Positions 37,437 through 44,774 are shown, counted from the first letter of the stretch. The stretch is DNA of 64,000 nt from Aquimarina atlantica (GCF_000626715.1 NZ_AQRA01000005.1:62001-126000), one strand, 5' to 3'. The notes: generated by a model from the sequence alone, not told the origin. Program-made: numbers and translations.

Positions 37437-37486
37437 GTAATACTACTCTATATATAGATTTTCATTATTAATCATAAAACCAAAAA

Positions 37487-38314
37487 ATGCCGAGAAATAT
37501 AAAGCTGATCACTCTATTAGTATTCATTAGTTTGAACCTTAGTGCTCAAAAATCTATAATGTCTTATAACATAAGATATAATAATCCTAATGATAACGAA
37601 AATTGGTGGGAGAATAGAAAACTAGATGTAGTAGAGATGATAAAATATTACTCTCCCGATATTTTAGGAATTCAAGAAGGCTTAAACGACCAGGTAAAAT
37701 ATGTAGACACCATGTTAACAAATTATAGTTTTATTGGTGTAGGCAGAGAAGATGGTAACCAAAAAGGAGAATATGCTGCTTTATTTTTTAATACTAATAC
37801 TATTGAGTTGATTGCAACCAAAACATTTTGGCTTTCAGAAAAAATAGATACGGTATCTATCGGTTGGGATGCTGCAATGGAGCGAATTGTGACCTACGGT
37901 AAATTTAGAGATAAATCTACCAATGATACTATCCATGTTTTTAATTGCCATTATGATCACCTTGGAGAAGTAGCAAGGGAAAATTCTTCTACATTAGTAC
38001 TGAGTCTAATAAAAAAGATGAAAATAGAAGATAAGCGCATTGCAGTAATTGGTGACTTAAACTGTTTGCCAAACTCAAAACCTATTCAGATATTAAAAAC
38101 CAGGTTAGAAGATTCATTTGAGATTAGTAAAACTCCTCCATATGGTCCAACAGGAACTTTTAATGGCTTCAATTTAGAAAAAAAGGTAACTTCAAGAATA
38201 GATTACATCCTGACCAGAAATATAATAGTGAATAGCTATACCAATGTTGATGATAGAAGAAAGAATAACCTATTGCTTTCAGATCATTTACCAGTCTTAA
38301 TTAGAATAGAATAA
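37487..38314 (+). CDS. secreted endonuclease/exonuclease/phosphatase-fold protein
   Basis: 275 residues with a type I signal peptide (SLNLSAQ). EEP-fold motifs: SYNIRYNNPNDNENWWENR (metal-binding Asn), PDILGIQEGL (metal Glu), FNCHYDHLGEVARENS (catalytic His), VIGDLNCLPNSKP (Asp/Asn) and LLLSDHLPVLIRI (Asp-His pair). Catalytic residues look complete. Exported members of this superfamily are common in flavobacterial glycan loci, but their substrate is not known; a phosphodiester or phosphomonoester on a glycan is possible. It is the last gene of the plus-strand locus. Confidence 0.85.
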   Translation: MPRNIKLITLLVFISLNLSAQKSIMSYNIRYNNPNDNENWWENRKLDVVEMIKYYSPDILGIQEGLNDQVKYVDTMLTNYSFIGVGREDGNQKGEYAALFFNTNTIELIATKTFWLSEKIDTVSIGWDAAMERIVTYGKFRDKSTNDTIHVFNCHYDHLGEVARENSSTLVLSLIKKMKIEDKRIAVIGDLNCLPNSKPIQILKTRLEDSFEISKTPPYGPTGTFNGFNLEKKVTSRIDYILTRNIIVNSYTNVDDRRKNNLLLSDHLPVLIRIE

Positions 38315-38367
38315 GATACTTTATTAAATTTTGATCATCACCAGGATCGAATTCATATTCAAATACA

Positions 38368-38375
38368 TATATTTG
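38368..38375 (+). promoter_or_regulatory. possible -7 box of the small 38.4-38.6 kb unit
   Basis: TATATTTG fits TAnnTTTG; no TTG is seen at the right distance upstream. It would start a transcript near 38381 that covers the 41-codon ORF and ends at the strong terminator near 38608. Confidence 0.35.
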
Positions 38376-38425
38376 CGCATTAATTTGGAAAATAAGACGA
38401 AAATCGTTATTTTTTGTATAACAAA

Positions 38426-38551
38426 ATGAAACACAATAGTATACATATGGCATTAATGTTGCGGCTTAATCCGTGTGATTATCGATGGATTAATGGAGTC
38501 TTTCTGCAAGAGAGGACGCTATGTGACTATTGTACTTGTTTTTTGAAATGA
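38426..38551 (+). CDS. candidate 41-residue small protein or leader ORF
   Basis: ATG at 38426 opens 41 codons ending in TGA at 38549-38551. The peptide starts MKHNSIHMALMLRLNPCDYR and ends with TLCDYCTCFLK; it has four cysteines, three of them in CDYCTC. I recognise no family. It sits alone between a promoter-like box (38368) and a GAAA-loop terminator (38580-38608), so the stretch is probably transcribed as a short RNA. GGACGCT inside the ORF (38514-38520) can pair with the first arm of the terminator. Coding is not proven; the unit may be a regulatory RNA. Confidence 0.4.
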   Translation: MKHNSIHMALMLRLNPCDYRWINGVFLQERTLCDYCTCFLK

Positions 38552-38579
38552 AATAAATTAGAAAACGATATAATATAGC

Positions 38580-38608
38580 AAGCGTCCAAGAAATTGGACG
38601 CTTTTTTT
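38580..38608 (+). terminator. strong rho-independent terminator with GAAA loop
   Basis: Perfect 10-bp stem AAGCGTCCAA / TTGGACGCTT closed by a GAAA tetraloop (38590-38593) and followed by a T run to 38608. It ends the short unit that holds the 41-codon ORF. It could also stop read-through from the glycan locus. Confidence 0.85.
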
Positions 38609-38923
38609 ATTCGGGTTTTTTGATATAGAACACATTCATAAACATAAAACCTGATCGTAATGATAAAACCAGTAGAGAGAAATAGTAAAAAAACATACTT
38701 AAATGGTAATGTATTATAAAAAAAATTTAAAGGGAAGTAAGTAAAATTTTAAAGGAATGCTTAAAAGCTAATTAGACATAAAGAGTAAGTGATTGGAAAG
38801 CAAGTATCAGATAGTTAGATGATTGCCAAAATATCCAAAATCTGTTATAAAACGGACAGGGATTTCTTTGCTTATTTTTGAATGTAAATAACTGATAATC
38901 AATAAATTAATATTAAAAAATAG
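38609..38923. other. AT-rich gap without recognisable gene
   Basis: No reading frame, RNA gene or repeat could be supported in this stretch. It contains a second short T run (GGGTTTTTTG near 38614) and otherwise adenine-rich sequence up to the promoter of the 79-residue gene. Confidence 0.5.
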
Positions 38924-38954
38924 TTGCAGAATCTTAAAAATATCCGTATCTTTG
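38924..38954 (+). promoter_or_regulatory. promoter of the 79-residue gene
   Basis: TTG at 38924-38926, 20 nt, then TATCTTTG at 38947-38954: a full match to the Bacteroidota housekeeping promoter (TTG / TAnnTTTG). Expected start near 38960, giving a leader of about 120 nt before the ATG at 39081. Confidence 0.7.
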
Positions 38955-38980
38955 TATCTCAATACAAGCAGTATATTATT

Positions 38981-39045
38981 TGTTCAGTTTTTAGAAAAAT
39001 AATAGTAATTAACTACGTAAAAAGAATACGTATGTATACTGAACA
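38981..39045 (+). promoter_or_regulatory. hairpin in the leader of the 79-residue gene
   Basis: Within the predicted leader, TGTTCAGT (38981-38988) and ACTGAACA (39038-39045) form a perfect 8-bp outer stem. TACGTA at 39014-39019 and at 39027-39032 can pair inside it. There is no T tract, so a regulatory or stabilising leader fits better than a terminator. Confidence 0.45.
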
Positions 39046-39080
39046 TTTATATAGTAATTAATTAACCAAAAAATAAAACA

Positions 39081-39320
39081 ATGAAGTATAATCAAAATTC
39101 TAAAAAAGGACAGGAGGACAGAAAACATCTGTTAACCGATGCATTCGGAAGAGTCCTTGGGATGGGTTTATATACTTCGGTTGTTAATCCTCTTCCAAAA
39201 GTGATATCCGAATCATTAGATGGCGAAAGATTGGAAGAAACACTTCAAATTATAAGTAAAAACTTCCGTGAAGTAGTAATCAAAGGCAGTTATGTTTCTT
39301 GTAAAGTATTCGTTTCGTAA
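39081..39320 (+). CDS. hypothetical 79-residue protein
   Basis: 79 residues, no signal peptide and no transmembrane helix. The N-terminal 15 residues are basic and polar (KYNQNSKKGQEDRKHLL), followed by a mildly hydrophobic middle (AFGRVLGMGLYTSVVNPL) and a helical part with EETLQIISKNFREVV. I recognise no family. It has its own consensus promoter and a long structured leader, which supports a real, independently regulated gene. About 575 bp without a clear gene follow it. Confidence 0.5.
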   Translation: MKYNQNSKKGQEDRKHLLTDAFGRVLGMGLYTSVVNPLPKVISESLDGERLEETLQIISKNFREVVIKGSYVSCKVFVS

Positions 39321-39895
39321 ACTTTATAAGAGTAATGATAATTCGTATAAGTGATTGAGTTTGCCTCTCGAGGTAAGCTAAACAATAGTAAGAAAAACAT
39401 CGATTTCTATTCGAGCAATAACACACCGTATTAGCAAGTGCTAATATGAAAAACCAAGCAGAATAATCGATCAAGTATCTAACCATGTAAGATTGCTAAT
39501 ACATTAATTACATACTCTAACTGTTACCGACACTACCAACCAGTATTTTCTATAACACTATAGGATTTTTAGAACTATATATAGTTTTTGGTGTAAAACC
39601 TGAAAACCAAGTATATCTAAAAAAACAATATCCACAACGTGTAAACTTAACAAATTGTTAGGGTTACAACCTGGATTGCATAGAAAATACAGAAAACTGA
39701 CCCATCAAAAACATCCAAATTACAGTTTGCTGCTACCCAAAAGGGGAAAGTAGGGTATCGCAACTGTATAGGATCACACTTTCCCAAAAACCAATTGATG
39801 ATTCCCATAGGTAATGGGTATGTAACAACATACCGATCTGGGGTTGACACCTATGGGCGTACCCTAAACTTTGGAAAACAAAAAATTTAGCAACA
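39321..39895. other. 575-bp stretch without a supported gene
   Basis: Contains the perfect hairpin ATTAGCA-AG-TGCTAAT at 39430-39445. A 68-codon plus-strand open frame without an early start codon runs from 39684 to 39890, and several G/C-rich blocks lie in 39720-39870 that differ from the AT-rich surroundings (GGGGAAAGTAGGG, CCCATAGGTAATGGG). Minus-strand frames here have no family likeness. It may hold a structured RNA or a decayed gene; nothing firmer can be said. Confidence 0.4.
39844..39873 (+). promoter_or_regulatory. possible promoter of the lipoprotein-kinase-regulator unit
   Basis: TTGAC at 39844-39848 is followed by TAAACTTTG ending at 39873, one base longer than TAnnTTTG. A start near 39880 would leave about 16 nt before the ATG at 39896. 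Confidence 0.4.
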
Positions 39896-40051
39896 ATGAA
39901 AACTTTAAAATACATACTAATAGCCATACTTTTAGGAGTTAACCTTGCTTCGTGTACGCCAGATGATAGCGTTAAAGAAAACGAAACCCTAAAAACAGAA
40001 GTGTTAAGTACTACTGGGAATGATGAAGTAATTGAAGATGATGAGATTTAA
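39896..40051 (+). CDS. small lipoprotein, 51 residues
   Basis: ATG 39896 to TAA 40049-40051. The first 20 residues form a clear lipoprotein signal (KYILIAILLGVNLASC) with Cys20. The mature 32 residues are acidic and polar (TPDDSVKENE, then GNDEVIEDDEI). No family recognised. The sensor kinase gene starts 32 bp later, so both are probably co-transcribed. It may be an accessory envelope factor for the kinase. Confidence 0.65.
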   Translation: MKTLKYILIAILLGVNLASCTPDDSVKENETLKTEVLSTTGNDEVIEDDEI

Positions 40052-40083
40052 TCTTAATCATTATAATTTAGTACTTTTGGGGG

Positions 40084-42060
40084 ATGAAACGATATACAGT
40101 TTTATCCCTCTTTTTTTTTGGTATAGTAACAGGTATTCTCTTTAATTCCTGTAATTATGATGTTACTGATAATACGATTTCTCCCTTTATAATCAAAAAG
40201 ATCGATTCTTTACATAGCTATTATGATATAGCCTCCAATAATTCAAATATAGAAGAAAAGAGGTTAGAGGCTATAGACAACTTTTTACAAGGAACCAGGA
40301 AGTTGGAAATTGATTCGTTACACCATAAAGGACTCTCGTTATATATAAAGTTGCTTAATAAGTATAAAGGTCCTGAAAAAGCGATAGAACAATCTTATGT
40401 GCTATTACAACTGGCTCAACAAAATAAGGATAGTATTTATATAGGAAATGCATTGTATAAGTTAGGGTTTTATAATAAAAAACTGGATAACTACCTGGAA
40501 GCTTTTGGATATTATAATCAGTCTTTTAAGGTTCATAGAGATCTTAAGGATAGTACTAATGCAGGGAGGTCTTTGAAGGCAATGGCTAATATTCAAATTG
40601 CTTTAGGAGATCACAATGCCAGCAAAACTACGGCTACAGATGGTTTAAAATATGTAGAGAATTCTTCTGAATACAAAATGATATCTGGATTGTATCACGG
40701 TATATCGATATCTTTCAATGAGTTAAAAAACCCTGAAAAAGCTTTGTTTTGGAATTCTAAAGTCTTAGAATTACTTAACGATTCAATTGCTAAAAAGAAA
40801 GTTGGAATTCACCTCTTACCAGTTTTTAAAAACACTCGTGCAAATATTTTAGCAGAGCAAAAAAAATATGAAGAAAGTATTGGTATTTTACAATCTTTAC
40901 TAAAAGATAAGAACGTAATCAAAAAACGTACACGATATGCACAAATTCTAAATAACTTGGGGTATATCAAATTCCTTCAAAACCCAAAGAATGTAGAGAG
41001 TGAAACCATGCTATTGAAAGCGTATAGGATAAGGTTAAAAAACAACAACTTAGTTGGTTTATTTGCAAGTAATATACATCTTACTAAGTATTATAGAAAT
41101 AAAGATGTAGAAAAAGCAAAATATCATGCACGGGAAGCCTACCAAAGCTTAAAAGATTTTGGCAATTATGAAGCATTACTGCAAGTATTAACTTTGATTA
41201 CCGAGTTAGATCCAAATTCTTTAGAAGATCATCAACGCTTTAAAGAAGCTAGTCTTAAGCTTATGCAGCTTCGAAAAAAGACTCGAGAAATCTATGCACC
41301 TACACGATTCGAGAACGAAAACTTACTCAAGGAGAACGCAGAAAAAAACAGAAAAATATCTGAGGTTCGTAACGAAAATACAATCTACCTCCTCGGGATG
41401 CTATTATTAATTACAGGTATTGGATTTATAGTCTATTTTTTTAGACAACAAATGCATCATCTCAACCAGCAAAATAAAATAATACAGTTTGAAGCCAGTT
41501 ACGAAACCGAAACCCGTATTTCTAAACAATTGCATGATGAACTGGGGAATGACATTTTTCAGGTGATGATGCAATATCAAAAGGATCCTCACGACCCTCA
41601 TATCAAGGATAAACTCAATACTACTTACCTCAAAGCACGTGATATCTCACGCGAAAATAATGAGTTTGAAACCGGGGACACCTACCCCGAAGAACTAAAT
41701 AACATGTTGCAAAACTATAACCAAAATGGGATTCTGCTAATCGCTATAGGATTTGATAGAATTGATTGGAATGTGATGGATAAAACCGTAAAAATAACGG
41801 TATACAGAGTATTGCAGGAATTAATGACCAATATGCAGAAACATAGCCAGGCCAGTCTGGTTAAATTAAGGTTTTCTAATGCTAATGATACCCTTACGAT
41901 TACCTACTCTGATAATGGTGTAGGGATAACAGAAGAGCATCTACAATCCAAAAATGGACTCCGAAATACAGAAAACCGTATTCGAGCTATACAAGGAACA
42001 CTTATCTTTGACTCAGAAAAAGGAAAAGGCTTTAAAGCCGAAATACAAATCCCTAATTAA
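40084..42060 (+). CDS. TPR-containing hybrid-free sensor histidine kinase
   Basis: 658 residues. The N-terminal signal has a lipobox-like end (LFNSC). A periplasmic region of TPR-type helix pairs follows (about 60-400: ALYKLGFYNKKLDNYLEAF, GRSLKAMANIQIALGDHN, AQILNNLGYIKFL). A coiled segment leads to one membrane helix (about 436-455) and the kinase core. His484 in ISKQLHDELGNDIFQ is the phospho-acceptor of the HisKA_3/NarX type. The ATPase part has RVLQELMTNMQKHSQAS and DNGVGITEEH ... NGLRNTENRIRAIQG. No receiver domain. The cognate regulator starts 12 bp downstream. The signal sensed by the TPRs is unknown. Confidence 0.9.
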   Translation: MKRYTVLSLFFFGIVTGILFNSCNYDVTDNTISPFIIKKIDSLHSYYDIASNNSNIEEKRLEAIDNFLQGTRKLEIDSLHHKGLSLYIKLLNKYKGPEKAIEQSYVLLQLAQQNKDSIYIGNALYKLGFYNKKLDNYLEAFGYYNQSFKVHRDLKDSTNAGRSLKAMANIQIALGDHNASKTTATDGLKYVENSSEYKMISGLYHGISISFNELKNPEKALFWNSKVLELLNDSIAKKKVGIHLLPVFKNTRANILAEQKKYEESIGILQSLLKDKNVIKKRTRYAQILNNLGYIKFLQNPKNVESETMLLKAYRIRLKNNNLVGLFASNIHLTKYYRNKDVEKAKYHAREAYQSLKDFGNYEALLQVLTLITELDPNSLEDHQRFKEASLKLMQLRKKTREIYAPTRFENENLLKENAEKNRKISEVRNENTIYLLGMLLLITGIGFIVYFFRQQMHHLNQQNKIIQFEASYETETRISKQLHDELGNDIFQVMMQYQKDPHDPHIKDKLNTTYLKARDISRENNEFETGDTYPEELNNMLQNYNQNGILLIAIGFDRIDWNVMDKTVKITVYRVLQELMTNMQKHSQASLVKLRFSNANDTLTITYSDNGVGITEEHLQSKNGLRNTENRIRAIQGTLIFDSEKGKGFKAEIQIPN

Positions 42061-42072
42061 AAAGTCAGTAAG

Positions 42073-42741
42073 ATGTTTTCTAAAGTATTGGTAGCAGAAG
42101 ACTATGAAATTGCCAACCAAGGCATTATAAAAGTACTAAATGATAAAATTGGAATCCACAATATTGAGGAAGCTAAATATTGTGATGATGCCTATCTAAA
42201 ATTCAGAAAAGCACATAACGACCAGGAAGTTTTTGAGTTATTGATCACAGATCTTTCATTTAGAGAAGATCACAAAATCCAAACCAGAACTTCGGGTATC
42301 GAACTCATAAAAGATATCAGAAGCATACAACCAGATATTAAAGTAATTGTATACTCACAGGAAGACAGGCCAGACAAAATTAATATGCTATTCGAAAACC
42401 TCAATATCGATGGATACGTTTGTAAAGGCCAGGATGCAATACAAGAATTAGTAGCTTGTGTACAAGGCGTGTATCAAGGCAATACAGTATGGCCGCCAGA
42501 GATTACCAATAATTCTGCTGCAAACACGATGATTCACCTGGATGATTTGGATATCATACTGTTAGAAGAGTTATCACAGGGGTTTACCAAAAAAGAAATC
42601 CGAATCAAACTTAAAAAACAAAATATATCTCCAAACAGTGAGAGCGCTATCGATAAACGAGTAAGTAAACTTTTTGATGACTTCAAAGCAAAAAATACAA
42701 CTCACCTGGTAGCTATTGTAAAGGATTTAGGAATATTATAG
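42073..42741 (+). CDS. NarL/FixJ-like response regulator
   Basis: 222 residues. Receiver domain 1-130 with Asp9/Glu... acidic pocket VLVAEDYEIA, phospho-acceptor Asp60 in LLITDLSF and KVIVYSQEDR as the switch strand. The C-terminal 65 residues (DLDIILLEELSQGFTKKEIR through SESAIDKRVSKLFDDF) form a LuxR/NarL-like helix-turn-helix, though its sequence deviates from the classical GxxxxEIA pattern. It is the partner of the TPR kinase upstream. Target genes are not evident; the promoter of the sigma factor gene lies next. Confidence 0.87.
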   Translation: MFSKVLVAEDYEIANQGIIKVLNDKIGIHNIEEAKYCDDAYLKFRKAHNDQEVFELLITDLSFREDHKIQTRTSGIELIKDIRSIQPDIKVIVYSQEDRPDKINMLFENLNIDGYVCKGQDAIQELVACVQGVYQGNTVWPPEITNNSAANTMIHLDDLDIILLEELSQGFTKKEIRIKLKKQNISPNSESAIDKRVSKLFDDFKAKNTTHLVAIVKDLGIL

Positions 42742-42849
42742 CTTTTTTTACCTTAATCTAAACTTCTATCGTACAGAAGTATTAAACGTCTTCAAAAGGG
42801 ATATAATGACTTTTTTGTAAAAAAATAGACTCCATTACAGAAATCTGTA

Positions 42850-42879
42850 TTGACATCTAATGTAGTCGATTTATGTTTG
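42850..42879 (+). promoter_or_regulatory. promoter of the sigma factor gene
   Basis: TTG at 42850-42852, 19 nt, TATGTTTG at 42872-42879: a full consensus match. Transcription would begin near 42885, so the 133-bp palindromic element at 42933-43065 lies in the untranslated leader of the sigma factor gene. Confidence 0.7.
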
Positions 42880-42932
42880 TATCATAAAGGCAAGTGAGCG
42901 ATAAATGACAATGAGCTTATACTATTTGTTGT

Positions 42933-43065
42933 TTGAATTTACCGGAAAAGAAAATTAAGATTTTTTTGCTTCAGTGATGAATGAAAATCAAGCATAGTTG
43001 GGGAACGGTTTATTTTCATTCTGAAACTGAAGTGAAAAAAGAATATTTTATCTCAGTAAATTCAA
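42933..43065 (+). repeat. 133-bp palindromic element, copy A
   Basis: Bounded by perfect 10-bp terminal inverted repeats (TTGAATTTAC / GTAAATTCAA). Inside, TTCAGTGATGAATGAAAAT near 42970 can pair with ATTTTCATTCTGAAACTGAA near 43012, so the element folds into one long hairpin. A copy of exactly the same length, 115 of 133 bases identical by my count and with no gap, lies in inverted orientation at 55655-55787. It encodes no protein of its own. The features are those of a MITE or a large REP-type repeat. Confidence 0.85.
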
Positions 43066-43112
43066 AAGATACATGGTATTACCTAAACCCTAAAAGATAC
43101 AAACTCACAATA

Positions 43113-43682
43113 ATGATGAATAACGATCAAATAATCATAGCGGGAATCATTGATGGGGACGAGAAAATACTAACCTGTTTTTATAAAGAAAATATACGAT
43201 ACATTCAGGGATATATTCTTCGCAATAATGGAAATCTTGAAGATGTAGAAGATGTTTTTCAGGATGCTTTAGTTGTGTTATATCAGAAATTACGATCTGG
43301 CCTTTTAGAGCTGCGAGTACCAATAAAAACCTATTTTTATGGGGTTTGTAAAAACCTGTGGAGGAATCGATTAAAGAAAAAGAAAAAACTCGTTATCGAT
43401 GATGGGTGGTATCATTTTGAAGAAGGAACCCATAATTCTTTAGTAGCCGATATCGAAAATCAAGAACGCGAACATCTTTATAGAAAACACTTTCAAAAAC
43501 TAAGTATAGAGAATAAGAAACTGTTATCTCTTTTCTTTGAAGGAAAATCAATGAAAGAAATTTCGAAAATCTTAGGACATTCTGAAGGATATACCAGAAA
43601 AAAGAAATTTGAAGCCAAAAAGAAACTGTTAAATATGATCGAAAAAGATCCAATGTATAATGAGTTAAAGGTGGTATGTTAG
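43113..43682 (+). CDS. ECF-type RNA polymerase sigma factor
   Basis: 189 residues from ATG 43113 (ATG 43116 also possible). An in-frame ATG at 42981 would add 44 residues, but that segment is translated from the 133-bp repeat and has no sigma likeness. Region 2 spans about 20-85 (NGNLEDVEDVFQDALVVLYQ, PIKTYFYGVCKNLWRNRLKK). Region 4 covers the last 60 residues (NKKLLSLFFEGKSMKEISKI, GHSEGYTRKKKFEAKKKL). No anti-sigma gene adjoins it. A consensus promoter lies about 230 bp upstream, leaving a long leader occupied by the repeat. Confidence 0.85.
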   Translation: MMNNDQIIIAGIIDGDEKILTCFYKENIRYIQGYILRNNGNLEDVEDVFQDALVVLYQKLRSGLLELRVPIKTYFYGVCKNLWRNRLKKKKKLVIDDGWYHFEEGTHNSLVADIENQEREHLYRKHFQKLSIENKKLLSLFFEGKSMKEISKILGHSEGYTRKKKFEAKKKLLNMIEKDPMYNELKVVC

Positions 43683-43759
43683 CCTATATCAGAGGTTTAT
43701 AAATATTATACTTTCATAAAAAATAGTTAAACGACCTCGATTTAATAGTAATACTTTCA

Positions 43760-43767
43760 TATCTTTG
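43760..43767 (+). promoter_or_regulatory. -7 box close to the TetR gene start
   Basis: TATCTTTG matches TAnnTTTG and ends 9 nt before the ATG at 43777. Transcription would start within a few bases of the start codon, giving an almost leaderless mRNA. No clear -33 TTG. Confidence 0.45.
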
Positions 43768-43776
43768 CTTTTCTAG

Positions 43777-44445
43777 ATGGAAAGTTTACCAATACATATA
43801 ACAATTAATCCAGAGTTATACACCAAAAATCCTGAATCCTCTGATTTGGGTAAGAAAATAGTACAGACTAGTATAGAGATGATAAATGATTTAGGCTTTG
43901 AGTCTTTCACATTTAGAAAGCTGGGAGTTGCTATAGGATCTAATGAAAGTTCGATTTATCGTTATTTTGAAAGTAAGCATGCGTTATTGGTATACTTGAT
44001 CAATTGGTATTGGAGTTGGATTGAGTATAAATTGGTTTTTGCAACGACAAATATTACCTCTGCAAAAGATAAATTGAACATCGCTATCACACTATTTACT
44101 CAAGAAGTAAAAGAAGACAACTCTTTTACTTTTATTAACGAGATACTACTTAATAAAATTATCATTTCAGAATCTGTTAAAGCATATCATACAAAGGATA
44201 TAGACGAAGAAAATAAAAAAGGATTTTATAAAACTTATAAAAGAGTTGTACAAAGAGTGAGTGATATGGTTTTGGAGATAAATCCAAAATTTGAGTTCCC
44301 GCATATGCTTATTTCAACAGTAATTGAGGGAGCACACCACCAACGCTATTTTTCTCAACACCTTCCTTCTTTAACCGATGTAGAAGAAGGAAAAAACAAT
44401 GTAGTGAGATTTTATACTGATTTAGTACAAAAAACTATTGTGTAA
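43777..44445 (+). CDS. TetR/AcrR-family transcriptional regulator
   Basis: 222 residues. A helix-turn-helix of the TetR type lies at about 25-70: IVQTSIEMINDLGFESFTFR, KLGVAIGSNESSIYRYFESK, HALLVYLINWYW. The C-terminal ligand domain is helical and not diagnostic. Its stop codon overlaps the ATG of the small acidic protein (TAATG), and SulP and a universal stress gene follow, so it probably controls this short operon. Ligand unknown. Confidence 0.87.
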   Translation: MESLPIHITINPELYTKNPESSDLGKKIVQTSIEMINDLGFESFTFRKLGVAIGSNESSIYRYFESKHALLVYLINWYWSWIEYKLVFATTNITSAKDKLNIAITLFTQEVKEDNSFTFINEILLNKIIISESVKAYHTKDIDEENKKGFYKTYKRVVQRVSDMVLEINPKFEFPHMLISTVIEGAHHQRYFSQHLPSLTDVEEGKNNVVRFYTDLVQKTIV

Positions 44446-44774
44446 TGAGATTATTTTGTTATAACATATTTAGCGTTGTAAAGTATAGTTCGTTTATCGT
44501 TGTGTTTGTAAGCATGTTGATACAACCAATAATGAAGACTATTGCACTTTTTGCTAGTGATGATATCGAATTAGTTGAAGTAGATTGGGAAGAAGATTTT
44601 GACGAAGAAGAAAAACAGGAAGATGATTGTAAGGATGAAAAAAATGAATTTAAAATTTTAAATTCTTATGATCGTCATTTTATCTATGCTTCAGAATGTT
44701 TTTGTTATCAAGTACTACAACCTCATTATGATTTCAATCTCGAAATTCCCATTCCACCCCCCGAACAGGTGTAG
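44445..44774 (+). CDS. small membrane-anchored acidic protein
   Basis: 109 residues. An N-terminal hydrophobic segment (YSSFIVVFVSMLIQPIM) is followed by a strongly acidic stretch (EVDWEEDFDEEEKQEDDCKD) and a C-terminus ending in IPIPPPEQV. The start overlaps the TetR stop by one base and the SulP gene begins 115 bp later, so it belongs to that unit. No known family. The acidic block could bind cations or interact with the transporter; that is a guess. Confidence 0.55.
   Translation: MRLFCYNIFSVVKYSSFIVVFVSMLIQPIMKTIALFASDDIELVEVDWEEDFDEEEKQEDDCKDEKNEFKILNSYDRHFIYASECFCYQVLQPHYDFNLEIPIPPPEQV

Noticed and set aside
39684..39890. 68-codon plus-strand open frame in the gap before the small lipoprotein
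   Set aside because: No start codon until its last third and no recognisable motif; kept only as a remark in the gap entry.
39647..39927. Two overlapping minus-strand open frames of 64-67 codons
   Set aside because: They show no family likeness, no promoter and overlap the start of the lipoprotein gene on the other strand.
42830..42865. Similarity of CATTACA...ATCTAAT between the spacers at 42.83 kb and 47.67 kb
   Set aside because: Only short, gapped AT-rich matches; not distinguishable from chance by eye.
42981..43112. Upstream ATG giving the sigma factor a 44-residue extension
   Set aside because: The segment is made of the 133-bp repeat and does not resemble sigma region 1 or 2.
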